A stretch of 43,535 bases of DNA, taken from assembly GCA_003230835.1 (NCBI GenBank), contig QIGT01000494.1, positions 1-43,535 on the forward strand. Direction: 5' to 3'. The DNA is from Gammaproteobacteria bacterium. GTDB taxonomy: Bacteria; Pseudomonadota; Gammaproteobacteria; Pseudomonadales; Azotimanducaceae. Under the pieces are notes generated by a model. It was not told the DNA's origin. It searched no databases and saw only the letters and a program-made list of their open reading frames with translations. Made by a program: the position numbers and the translations under genes. Position 1 is the first letter of the stretch, and every line of letters starts with the position of its first letter. Positions 1 to 8,821 of this stretch are shown piece after piece.

Positions 1-2526
1 GTCAATCTTGCGCGCCGACTTCATCATGCGCGCTTTGATTGTGGCTGGATTAAGTGTTGGATCCTGCGACAACATCAGAACAGCAGCGCCGGTTGCAACA
101 GCCGCTGACATACTGGTACCAGACAGCTCCATGTACTTGGCTTTGCAGTTAGCGCTCATGCAGTTCACTGCACGTTCTGGCTGAGCCGTTGTAATCATGT
201 TCTCGTAAGAACTGGCTGCAACCACACGGTTACCAGGCGCCAGCAAGTCGGGCTTCAGGTAGTGATCGTAAAGTGTCGGTCCTTTTGAGGAGTAACTCGA
301 TACGTAGTCATCTGCAAAGTTATCGCCAGTACTGTTATCAGTTACGGAACCTACAGTAATAACGTTAGGCGAAATACCAGGGCTTGTGATGTAGAAATTA
401 CCCAGTTTGCCGTGGTTGCCTGCAGAAGCAATTACAGTGATGCCTTGCTCAACCAGCTTATCAACCGCGATAACCAGCGGATCTTCAGCAGCAGGACCAT
501 CTACTGATTTACCCATGGAGATGTTAACCACTTTAATACCAGCGTCTACGCCGTAGCTAATTAACCAGTCAAGAGCGGCCAACAAGCGTGACGTTGAACC
601 TTTACCTTCGTGATCAAGTACTCGAAGGTCAAACACACTGATACCAGGAGCGACGCCCACGATGTTTCCACCGGAGTCGGCTCCGCTACCGCTGATGATG
701 CCGGCAACGTGGGTACCGTGACCTTTAGGATCCCGGTTAGATTTAACAGCGTCCGCACCTTCGTTGAACTTGGTTTGGACTTCACTATCACTAAGTTCGT
801 CACAGTAGATGTTCAGGGCATGAATGTTACCACCCCAAGCTGCTGTTGATTCGCGACCAAAAGCAAAGGTGAATGGAGCATTACGGTCCCAGTTCTTAAT
901 GGTGTCACCCATGTAGACAGTAGCCGCTTCCTGACCGTTGAGGTACAAAGTAACGTTTCTATAGTTGACCGCAGCAACCAGATGCATTTTGGTTCCCTGA
1001 GGTAAAGTAGTGTTAACAACGGCTTCGTAACTTTGACCACTACCGTCGCTAACTACAAAGACGTAACCAGTACCAGTTTCGCGTAGCTCAAAGTTAGTGT
1101 TGTTTACACTCGATGAGGCGAAGATCACCTGGTCAGCTGAAGGATCGCGAAGCGCCTGGTAGTAACCAGCGACCGAACTACTGCTACCGTACGTGTGCAA
1201 GTAAGGCTGAGTGTTTTGGAACCCGGGACTGTCAACCCAGGCTTCCAGGCTGAACCTCTTGATTAAAGCACATTGGTTAATCACTTCACCGTAACCGGCT
1301 GCCGACATGAAACCACCACCGCGTACAGACATGCTTTGATTGTCCCAGTCGATCAAAGGACCGTTGACCTGCACCGGTACTTCAGCATTCTGGTCGGAAA
1401 TAACAGCAAGCTCGGTCAAACCAGAGTTGTCAGTAATCGAGTATTTGTAGCTCCTTTTCGATGGGAATTTCCAGCGAGTTTTACGCAGGATCTTCTTGAG
1501 TCGAACACGCTTACCTTTTTCATTGATAAGGTGAATTACAACGTCTTGAGACCAGTTGTTCTGAAGGTCAAGTTCCGTGACGATGCCGTCTTCGGTAGAT
1601 CGCATGATTGAAGAAGGAATACTCTCAGGGTGCTTACCAGCGGTACTGTGCAGGTACGTCATGTGAACAGAAGCGGTAGGCTTAATCGCTCGATCGAAAA
1701 CAGTGGTACCACCGTCTTCATCAAAGATGTAGCTCAACGTCATTTTGCGGTCAACCTTGCTACCGCTCCAGTCCGTGTAAGGAACTGTAAAGTTCACGTG
1801 GCGATCGACTGCAAGATCGGAGTGATCATCAACACCTGAGTCGAGCACTGCGACACCGAAGTTTCCGCTCACAGGCATGGCTACACCGTAAGTTTCTGAA
1901 GGGTGGCCCATGGTGCCTTTAGAAGAATCAGATGCAAACACAATTTCTTCGTCAGCTTTAGCAAGCTTGGCGCCTACGATGCCAGCGATTTGGTCCACTA
2001 CGTGCTCAGGTACGCGAACTGTGCTAAATGGCATGTGGTGATACTGATGTACTAGCTGGCCGCCAACGGCGTCGAGTTTCGCAGACAGGTTCTTGCGAGC
2101 TTCAACGTTGTCAAACTCCAGAATGACGCTCTTGTAGCCAGCAGGCAGTGGAGTTGTCCAGGCTAAAGACTGAGCGCCACCGTCGGCAGCTGAATCAGGC
2201 GTTGAATCTTCCAACGCATCACTAACGTCGTCTTCGCGCCAAAGGCGGTCAGCTATCGCAGGTAACGGCAAGAACTCGGGCGTGTAGCTGTTTGTGTCTA
2301 GCGGAATCACGTTCGATTCCGTCTCAACATAATCAAGCTCCACTGCTTCGCTTACCAATTGCTCAATGTGAGCCTCGCTAAAAGGCACAGTGACCGCATC
2401 TACTGAAACATCAGCAGAGGCAACGAAAGCCGGTGGATTTAAGGTCTCGCTGGTTTGGAAGTGCATGAGTGCTAAAGCACCCAATGCCACCAATACCAAA
2501 GACGTAATTTTTTTCGATACAACCAT
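1..2526 (-). CDS. Subtilisin-like (S8) secreted serine protease with LamG/ConA-like insert, C-terminus truncated by window edge
   Basis: Manual minus-strand translation from ATG at 2524-2526 gives MVVSKKITSLVLVALGALALMHFQ (signal peptide), ...GVAVLDSGVDDHSDL (Asp), ...GHGTHVAGIISG (His), ...VNISMG, ...ASAGNHG, ...GTSMSAAVATGAAVL (Ser). Frame stays open to position 1. Confidence 0.92.
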   Translation of the reverse strand, partial: MVVSKKITSLVLVALGALALMHFQTSETLNPPAFVASADVSVDAVTVPFSEAHIEQLVSEAVELDYVETESNVIPLDTNSYTPEFLPLPAIADRLWREDDVSDALEDSTPDSAADGGAQSLAWTTPLPAGYKSVILEFDNVEARKNLSAKLDAVGGQLVHQYHHMPFSTVRVPEHVVDQIAGIVGAKLAKADEEIVFASDSSKGTMGHPSETYGVAMPVSGNFGVAVLDSGVDDHSDLAVDRHVNFTVPYTDWSGSKVDRKMTLSYIFDEDGGTTVFDRAIKPTASVHMTYLHSTAGKHPESIPSSIMRSTEDGIVTELDLQNNWSQDVVIHLINEKGKRVRLKKILRKTRWKFPSKRSYKYSITDNSGLTELAVISDQNAEVPVQVNGPLIDWDNQSMSVRGGGFMSAAGYGEVINQCALIKRFSLEAWVDSPGFQNTQPYLHTYGSSSSVAGYYQALRDPSADQVIFASSSVNNTNFELRETGTGYVFVVSDGSGQSYEAVVNTTLPQGTKMHLVAAVNYRNVTLYLNGQEAATVYMGDTIKNWDRNAPFTFAFGRESTAAWGGNIHALNIYCDELSDSEVQTKFNEGADAVKSNRDPKGHGTHVAGIISGSGADSGGNIVGVAPGISVFDLRVLDHEGKGSTSRLLAALDWLISYGVDAGIKVVNISMGKSVDGPAAEDPLVIAVDKLVEQGITVIASAGNHGKLGNFYITSPGISPNVITVGSVTDNSTGDNFADDYVSSYSSKGPTLYDHYLKPDLLAPGNRVVAASSYENMITTAQPERAVNCMSANCKAKYMELSGTSMSAAVATGAAVLMLSQDPTLNPATIKARMMKSARKID

Positions 2527-2857
2527 GTGAGCGATTTCCATATGTGTTTGCATTAAAAATAGTTGCGCCCTTCTATGGGCACGTAGCAATACTGCGCAAA
2601 ACCACTGAAAAATGTAGTGTCCATTTTCACAGAAACGTAACCGCCTTCCTGTTTAGTACTATTTAATAAGGGGTTTGCGTTCGCTTATGTGAAAACACGG
2701 GCGTATTAAGTTAGCTCGGCGCTACTTATGTTTATTCGTTGGTACAAAATGGGCATCCAACAGACGTTTTCAATCGGGCGTTGAATCAGGCTAAAGGGGT
2801 GCAGCAAGGCTTTATCGCGTATAATCACGCCTTCACTTACAGGGACGAACCAGACCT

Positions 2858-3385
2858 ATGAACATCGATAAAGTCGAAATTGGCTACAATCCGCCCGAAG
2901 ACGTCAACGTAATCATAGAAGTGCCTCTTGGCGGCGAGCCCATTAAATACGAGATGGACAAAGACAGCGGCGCACTCATGGTAGATCGCTTCTTATATAC
3001 AGCTACTCAATATCCCTGTAACTACGGTTTCGTTCCACACACGTTGTCGGACGACGGTGACCCAATCGATGTCATGTGCATAGGCAACCGTCCGCTGGTT
3101 CCTGGCTGCATAGTTAACGCTCGCCCGGTTGGTGTACTTGTTATGGAAGATGAAGCTGGCATGGACGAAAAGATCATCGCCGTGCCGAGTCATAGACTCA
3201 CCAAGTACTACGACACCGTGCACAGCTGTGACGACCTACCCGAAATTATGTTGCACCGAATCGCTCACTTCTTTGAACAGTACAAAGCACTCGAACCCAA
3301 TAAATGGGTGAAGGTTGTGGAATGGGGCGATAGAGACACGGCGGTTAAATATATTGAACAAGCAATAGCCAATTACGAGGACTAA
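2858..3385 (+). CDS. ppa: Inorganic pyrophosphatase (family I)
   Basis: 175 aa; [54 protein letters not shown] is typical of soluble family I PPase. Confidence 0.97.
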   Translation: MNIDKVEIGYNPPEDVNVIIEVPLGGEPIKYEMDKDSGALMVDRFLYTATQYPCNYGFVPHTLSDDGDPIDVMCIGNRPLVPGCIVNARPVGVLVMEDEAGMDEKIIAVPSHRLTKYYDTVHSCDDLPEIMLHRIAHFFEQYKALEPNKWVKVVEWGDRDTAVKYIEQAIANYED

Positions 3386-3539
3386 GCCCTTGGACCCTTA
3401 GCGGGGGCTCCGGTTCTTGCTTTATTTTTCGACCTTCAAACCTCTACTCTTCAGCAGCAATACTCCGGGCTAGAGTACGTCTCCTATATCACCATGATGA
3501 GTGCGGCAACCAGAATATCCAACGAAGGCGGGGCCTGCT

Positions 3540-3566
3540 GGCGGTGGTGGACGCGTCACCACCGCC
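3540..3566. terminator. Perfect 10-bp inverted repeat between convergent genes; possible terminator without T-tract
   Basis: GGCGGTGGTG-GACGCGT-CACCACCGCC between ppa (+) and the lipoprotein gene (-). Confidence 0.35.
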
Positions 3567-3595
3567 CATCGGATGTAGCAACTAATTGATTTTCA

Positions 3596-3955
3596 CTACT
3601 GTCGTTTGATTGTCCGTGCTTCAAAAAACGGATTGAGTACCCGCACCGGCACACCACTTACGAGTGCGGGTGACTTCAATTGCACGGTCTTTTGGTGGGG
3701 CATCTTTCGACAAACATCAGCTTTACTACGTGAAATTGCCAGGGTTTGAATACCATTATTGCGGCTCATGTGTACATCGAAGTCTTCCGGTTTGGTACAG
3801 CCGTTGCTGGTAACGTTAAGTTCAATCATTCCTTTTTCAAATTTAAGGCCGTGCAGCACCTCAAGGGGTTTTTCGTCACTGGCAGAGCCTGTTACAGAGC
3901 AGGCGATCAGTGTCATTGTCATCAGTAGCGCAAGTGCGTATTTTAAGTTATTCAT
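3596..3955 (-). CDS. Small putative lipoprotein
   Basis: MNNLKYALALLMTMTLIACSVTGSASDEK... has a lipobox (LIAC). GGAGG Shine-Dalgarno lies directly upstream of the ATG at 3955. Confidence 0.7.
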   Translation of the reverse strand: MNNLKYALALLMTMTLIACSVTGSASDEKPLEVLHGLKFEKGMIELNVTSNGCTKPEDFDVHMSRNNGIQTLAISRSKADVCRKMPHQKTVQLKSPALVSGVPVRVLNPFFEARTIKRQ

Positions 3956-3964
3956 AGTGCCTCC

Positions 3965-4001
3965 AAAGAGCGTTGCCCGGTATAACCGGGCAACGCTCTT
4001 T
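3965..4001 (-). terminator. Perfect 16-bp stem / 5-nt loop hairpin, likely terminator or attenuator
   Basis: AAAGAGCGTTGCCCGG-TATAA-CCGGGCAACGCTCTTT between the trypsin gene stop and the lipoprotein SD. Confidence 0.65.
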
Positions 4002-4039
4002 ACTTTATAGTGGATTTCGTTTTGCATTAGGAAAAAAAC

Positions 4040-5716
4040 CTAGCGCTTTCTTCGGCGTAGTCCGGCAACTGCCAGCAGACCGAGAAATTCCAACCCGGTA
4101 GCACCGCCGCCACCGCCGCCGCCAGTGGCTGCCGACGGCTGAACCGGAGTTGGTGTTGATCTTGGAGTTGGCGCTGGAGTAGGAGTGGGTGCCGGTGTCT
4201 GGGCATTGAACCGGACATTATCCAGGTAGGCCGTATCCGAACCTTCACTTACCATGCCATTCTTGGCATAGCGCCAGTAAACCGCGTGGGAGCCTGCTGG
4301 AATTGCGATGGTGCGCTCGATCCAGTCGCTAATCTCACCCGACAGGCTGTCGACGCGGGTGTCTCCCAGGAACACATCAACAACGTCTTGTGCTTCGGAA
4401 GAAGTGCGCCAGTTAAAAGTTAGTGTGCCGGGACCTTGTACTGTAGTCATGATAACGGATGATTGCCCATCGGTGATTTGGCCTGCGCGCGCAGAAGAGC
4501 CACCCGCTTGGCTTGAGCCGTTTTCAGTAGCCCATGCCGCGTTACCGCCGGTATAAAAAGTCAAAGCAGTGTTGTCCAGTTCAGTGGCGAAGTTAGCGGT
4601 AGCAAGACTCTCTCCACTTAGGGCGCTGTTTAGTGTGCCGGTGGTCGTACTCGATGTTGTTGTCGCTGACAGTTGCGCAGTGCGTGTTCCAGCTGCGGTT
4701 GCGGTCAGGTTTACGGTCACTGTGCACTGGGCCGATGGGGCCAGGGTGTTTGCATCACAGGTGTTGGTGCCGACGGCGTAATCTCCTGCGTTCGTTCCGT
4801 TCACGGCAAAATTACTCAAGCTAACGGCTTCCTGTGAATGGTTGGTGACGACAAGAGTTTTCGATGTCATGCGACCTTGAATCGCCGGACCAAAGTTTGT
4901 TGAGTCATCCATTGATACCGATGAAATGTGCTGAGTGACCCAGTTATTGAAAACAGGAACGCTGGCGTAAACACCGTAAAAGTTAGGAGCGGCGCAACCG
5001 GCAGCTGCACCGAAGCTAACTACACCAAATTGTGTCCACTCGCCAGCGACTTGAGCAACCAATGGGCCACCGCTATCACCCTGGCAAGAATCTCGAAGTC
5101 CCTCAACAGCTCCGGCACAAATCATTTCTGACGTGATTTCATTGTTTTCAACCTGAAAGGCGGCGTGACAAACAGCATGATCGACCAAAGGTACTTCAAC
5201 GTGGTTAAGAGTGTTTGAGGCGTTACCACCGTCTGTGGTCAATCCCCACCCGGCAACCGTCAAAGTTGTGCCCACGCCGATTTGAGTCATCGCAGCAGGG
5301 TCACCCAGTTTCACCGGAGTAGCCGTCGCATCTTCGGCAAGTTCCAACAGAGCGATATCTGAAAAGTTTGATACCCAGGTAGGATGCAAAATAATACGTT
5401 TAACGGCAATGCGTTGACCACTTGGGTTGTTGAGGTCGTGAATACCGACATAGGCAAATACGTCTGACGCGGTCGCCTCATCGACACAATGAGATGCGGT
5501 AAGTACCCAGCGCTTCGCAATCAGGCTAGCACCGCAAAATTGCGCATCGGCAGTGGTGCCCGCAAGGGCAACAATCCAGGGATAGGCCGCAGTCGGTGCA
5601 GTTGTGCCACCAACAATGCGGGTGTTACGAGCACTCGGGTCGTCGGCAATAGCGGGGCTGGTGGTGCCAAGCACCACCGCGCAAGTCAGAAGCAGACTGG
5701 CTAATTTAGTTTTCAT
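4040..5716 (-). CDS. Trypsin-like (S1) secreted serine protease with ASPM/SPD-2/Hydin-like region and GlyGly-CTERM sorting signal
   Basis: IVGGTTAPTAAYPWIVAL, LTASHCV, DIALLEL, GDSGGPL; Pro/Thr linker; C-terminus GGGGGGGATGLEFLGLLAVAGLRRRKR. Confidence 0.93.
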   Translation of the reverse strand: MKTKLASLLLTCAVVLGTTSPAIADDPSARNTRIVGGTTAPTAAYPWIVALAGTTADAQFCGASLIAKRWVLTASHCVDEATASDVFAYVGIHDLNNPSGQRIAVKRIILHPTWVSNFSDIALLELAEDATATPVKLGDPAAMTQIGVGTTLTVAGWGLTTDGGNASNTLNHVEVPLVDHAVCHAAFQVENNEITSEMICAGAVEGLRDSCQGDSGGPLVAQVAGEWTQFGVVSFGAAAGCAAPNFYGVYASVPVFNNWVTQHISSVSMDDSTNFGPAIQGRMTSKTLVVTNHSQEAVSLSNFAVNGTNAGDYAVGTNTCDANTLAPSAQCTVTVNLTATAAGTRTAQLSATTTSSTTTGTLNSALSGESLATANFATELDNTALTFYTGGNAAWATENGSSQAGGSSARAGQITDGQSSVIMTTVQGPGTLTFNWRTSSEAQDVVDVFLGDTRVDSLSGEISDWIERTIAIPAGSHAVYWRYAKNGMVSEGSDTAYLDNVRFNAQTPAPTPTPAPTPRSTPTPVQPSAATGGGGGGGATGLEFLGLLAVAGLRRRKR

Positions 5717-6033
5717 GATCGTGTCCTTTGCAAGTACTTGAAAAAAATGAGTAGCAAATTTTTCTATGGATGGACGAAGTCATTTCGTCCGTTCTTGTTA
5801 AGTACTGCGCAAAAGGAATACAAATACGTTCATCGATAATAATAAAATTATAAGCCGATGAAAAAAATAGAATTAATGCCTAGTTGGTGCCAGACCGGAA
5901 CTCTCGGTAGGTCAAAAAAACATCTCAGGATATAGCAACATCACCCGACCGCATCTCCTAAGGAGAAGCGCAGGCCGAAACATCCAACTTACGAAAAGTA
6001 AGAGACAAAGAGACGAAAAAATTACGGAGGGAG

Positions 6034-6086
6034 GTGTGGGAGGCGAAGCCACCCGTTAGGGAGGTTTGGGGGCTTAGCCCCCCTAA
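6034..6086. repeat. GC-rich palindromic intergenic element, possible terminator of the downstream minus-strand gene
   Basis: GGGAGGCGAAGCCACCC and GGGGGCTTAGCCCCCC direct neighbours just 3' of the 6091-6786 gene. Confidence 0.45.
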
Positions 6087-6090
6087 AAAC

Positions 6091-6786
6091 CTATCTTTTC
6101 CACATCAACATATAGTGATGCTCAACAACCACATCATCCACCACGCCTTTAATCTCGTGAATGAATACGCCGCGGTTACTTTCATCAAGTTCACCAATGA
6201 CATAGACGATGGACAGTTGGCCCTTGTCGTCTTTACGCTCGGTGGCCCACAAGCGACCTTCCCAACCTGTAGAATGGTCGCCGCCAAGTTCGCCTTTAGC
6301 CGAAATACTCCCGGTGAGGGTGCCGAAACTGGTTAATAGCGAATCAGACACGCCCTCATAAAGGAGAGAATCAAACGGTGCTTCGTCCGGTAGGCCGGAA
6401 ATAGTAAGCACATCATCAGCGCGCCAATCGAACGAAAGACGGGTGCCGCCGGTCGGCGTTAGCCGTTTTCGCTCTTCGCCACCCAGAAGTTGCTGGTACT
6501 GAGACTCGGTCAAACCCATGTTCGGGTGGTAGGGAATACGCTCGCCTGGTGTAAGCTGGCTGGAGTATTGCTTAAACCAATCGGAGTTTTTTTGCAGATT
6601 TTCGGTCAATTTATCCGTCAATGAACGAATTTCGGGCGTAAATTCAATTTTCTGAATTTGTGCGTCAACCACTAGCGGCGCGTTCACGTACTCGGACAAT
6701 TTACCGAGATAGGGTTCGGCGGCCGCAAGCTTGGTCACACAAAGACCAACCAGGACCCCGGCAAGCTTAACAGAAGTGTTCAACAT
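6091..6786 (-). CDS. Hypothetical secreted protein
   Basis: 231 aa; N-terminal signal-like MLNTSVKLAGVLVGLCVTKLAAAEP; no family recognised. Confidence 0.65.
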   Translation of the reverse strand: MLNTSVKLAGVLVGLCVTKLAAAEPYLGKLSEYVNAPLVVDAQIQKIEFTPEIRSLTDKLTENLQKNSDWFKQYSSQLTPGERIPYHPNMGLTESQYQQLLGGEERKRLTPTGGTRLSFDWRADDVLTISGLPDEAPFDSLLYEGVSDSLLTSFGTLTGSISAKGELGGDHSTGWEGRLWATERKDDKGQLSIVYVIGELDESNRGVFIHEIKGVVDDVVVEHHYMLMWKR

Positions 6787-6856
6787 CGTACCCCGTCACT
6801 AAAATCGCATGTACCTCCGGTTTGAACCCCGGCGGATGGATTGGTTCCGGTCATAA

Positions 6857-7186
6857 CTATGGCTCTTTTTCTCCACCTTCAGGCCCATAAAATACCACCC
6901 ACGTGGCGAAATCGTCACTAAAATCTTCAAATCGGTGGGTGTCTCCGGCCGGAACAAACAAAACCTCCCCGGTTTCGACCGGGTGACGCACACGTTCGTG
7001 GACGAAAAACCCATTCCCGGAAGCAATGATGTACAGCTCGTCCCGGGTATGGGGAGTTTGATGGTCCTCACCCTTAGGCGCGTAAATTTCAACTTCCAGA
7101 CTACCGTGCGCGAAAACGCGATCAAACGGCGTCTCCGCCGCGGCCAGTCTCTCCATGGCTTGAGGGATTGTCAGTCTGGGTTTCAT
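6857..7186 (-). CDS. Cupin domain protein
   Basis: HTRDELYIIASGNGFFVHE...GEVLFVPAGDTHRFEDF cupin motifs. Confidence 0.85.
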   Translation of the reverse strand: MKPRLTIPQAMERLAAAETPFDRVFAHGSLEVEIYAPKGEDHQTPHTRDELYIIASGNGFFVHERVRHPVETGEVLFVPAGDTHRFEDFSDDFATWVVFYGPEGGEKEP

Positions 7187-7233
7187 CGCTATATTCTTTC
7201 CTCTACAGGCTCAAGTAATGATCTAACAACCCA

Positions 7234-7656
7234 TTAGTTTAGCGCAAGCGCTGCTCGCACCAACATTATCCATAGCGCCAGACACGACAGTACGTAAACG
7301 ACGAACCGAGCCATCACTACATTGACGGTGCAATGAATTGCGCTGTGGGTTGCGCGTAGCAAAAAAAACAACCAGGCACACACAACGTGGATCTGATCTA
7401 CCTGGCCCGCCCACAACAAATACAGCACGATAACGTAAAAGAGCACAGGCACTTCGAACAGGTGATTAAAGTTGTTCGCCGGATTTTGGATGTGTTCAGG
7501 CAACACAGCCTTCATTTTCTGCGGTGTCGATCCCGCCCGCGCCGGAATATTGTTTTTCACCATATAGCCGATTCGGCGAATATACATGTACACCCACACC
7601 AGCACTGTAAGCATCAACATGCCAAAGAAAGGAATTAGCAGTCGGGTTTCTTCCAT
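7234..7656 (-). CDS. MAPEG family membrane protein
   Basis: NPANNFNHLFEVPVLFYVIVLYL...RATHSAIHCT is typical of MAPEG family; ~140 aa, multi-TM. Confidence 0.85.
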   Translation of the reverse strand: MEETRLLIPFFGMLMLTVLVWVYMYIRRIGYMVKNNIPARAGSTPQKMKAVLPEHIQNPANNFNHLFEVPVLFYVIVLYLLWAGQVDQIHVVCAWLFFLLRATHSAIHCTVNVVMARFVVYVLSCLALWIMLVRAALALN

Positions 7657-7786
7657 CAATCACTCCAAAAACATTCATGTTCGCAATAACATTCAGTACG
7701 CTAGCTGATTCCTCAGAATACGTCCTGTCACATCACTTAACAAAAAGCGCGAGACAGTCGAGTCAATCTCAACATTTTCCCGCCAC

Positions 7787-8464
7787 CTAATTCCCATTCC
7801 TGTTTGCCGGATCAAAGTTCTGCACGTGATCGGGCTGACTAACGCCCTCATTAAGTCTTGAGTCGTCTTCCACCTTACTTGCGACTGTAGACAGCGGCAT
7901 AACGCCGGCCCAGATAGGTAATACGTAGTCTTCTTCGTCATCAGACACAGGACCCGTACGCACTTTCGCTGCTACGTCATCCATAGAAATAGCCACAATA
8001 CTGGTGGCTTTAATTTCTTTGTCGGTTACAGGGCGCAGGTAGTCCCAACGATCTGGCGTTAGATGGTCGACAAAGCGTTTCATCGCGGCCATTTTTGCGT
8101 CGGGCTCAGTAATTTCGTGTCCCTTGCCGTACAACACAACCGAACGATAGTTCATCGAATGATGAAATGCCGATCGAGCCAGCACCAAACCGTCGAGCAA
8201 CGTTACGGCAATACAAACGTCGTGGCCCGCTTCCAAATGTTTGAGCATGCGTCCACCTTTAAGACCGTGCAGCAATACGTGGTCACCATCGCGCGCATGA
8301 ATAGTAGGAATCATGAAAGGCTGGCCATCAACCACAAAACTCACGTGACAAATCATGCCTTCGTCAAGAATCGCGTTAATGGTTTCGCGGTCGTACTCGG
8401 CGCGTTTGGGCAGTCGTTTTACTATGTGTCGTCCTTCTGGGGACCGACCTTCGGGCTTGGCCAT
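7787..8464 (-). CDS. Pyridoxamine 5'-phosphate oxidase-like FMN-binding protein
   Basis: GMICHVSFVVDGQPFMIPTIHARDGDHVLLHGLKGGRMLKHLEAGHDVCIAVTLLDGLVLARSAFHHSMNYRSVVLYG. Confidence 0.88.
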   Translation of the reverse strand: MAKPEGRSPEGRHIVKRLPKRAEYDRETINAILDEGMICHVSFVVDGQPFMIPTIHARDGDHVLLHGLKGGRMLKHLEAGHDVCIAVTLLDGLVLARSAFHHSMNYRSVVLYGKGHEITEPDAKMAAMKRFVDHLTPDRWDYLRPVTDKEIKATSIVAISMDDVAAKVRTGPVSDDEEDYVLPIWAGVMPLSTVASKVEDDSRLNEGVSQPDHVQNFDPANRNGN

Positions 8465-8821
8465 AGGAATTTCTCTTTCAATTCAGCAATCACAAACAGC
8501 AGTGTCGGTACTGCACCGACGTAGCAACTCTTGCGGTAAAGACACCATTGTCTACCGCACACACAAGCTGTTCGCAGTCGTAACACTACCCGAACAGGTC
8601 TGCGTTTATTTATGCAAACAGGCACGACGCTCTACGAACTCGGTGCGAAAATACGCCAAATACGCTATGGCGCCACCGAATGAGGTAAGCCCCACAACCA
8701 GAAAAGCTCCGAAAACTTCGCTGGCTCGAGTGAAAGAAAATATCGGATTCGGCAACATGGCGCTACATTAGCCCAATAGCGCCACCGGGTTTAATCAATT
8801 TCACTGATAGATTGACCGTTT

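Noticed and set aside
561-1839. Several short plus/minus ORFs in the first 2.5 kb
   Set aside because: They overlap the continuous minus-strand subtilase frame, omitted from the ORF track because it runs off the window edge.
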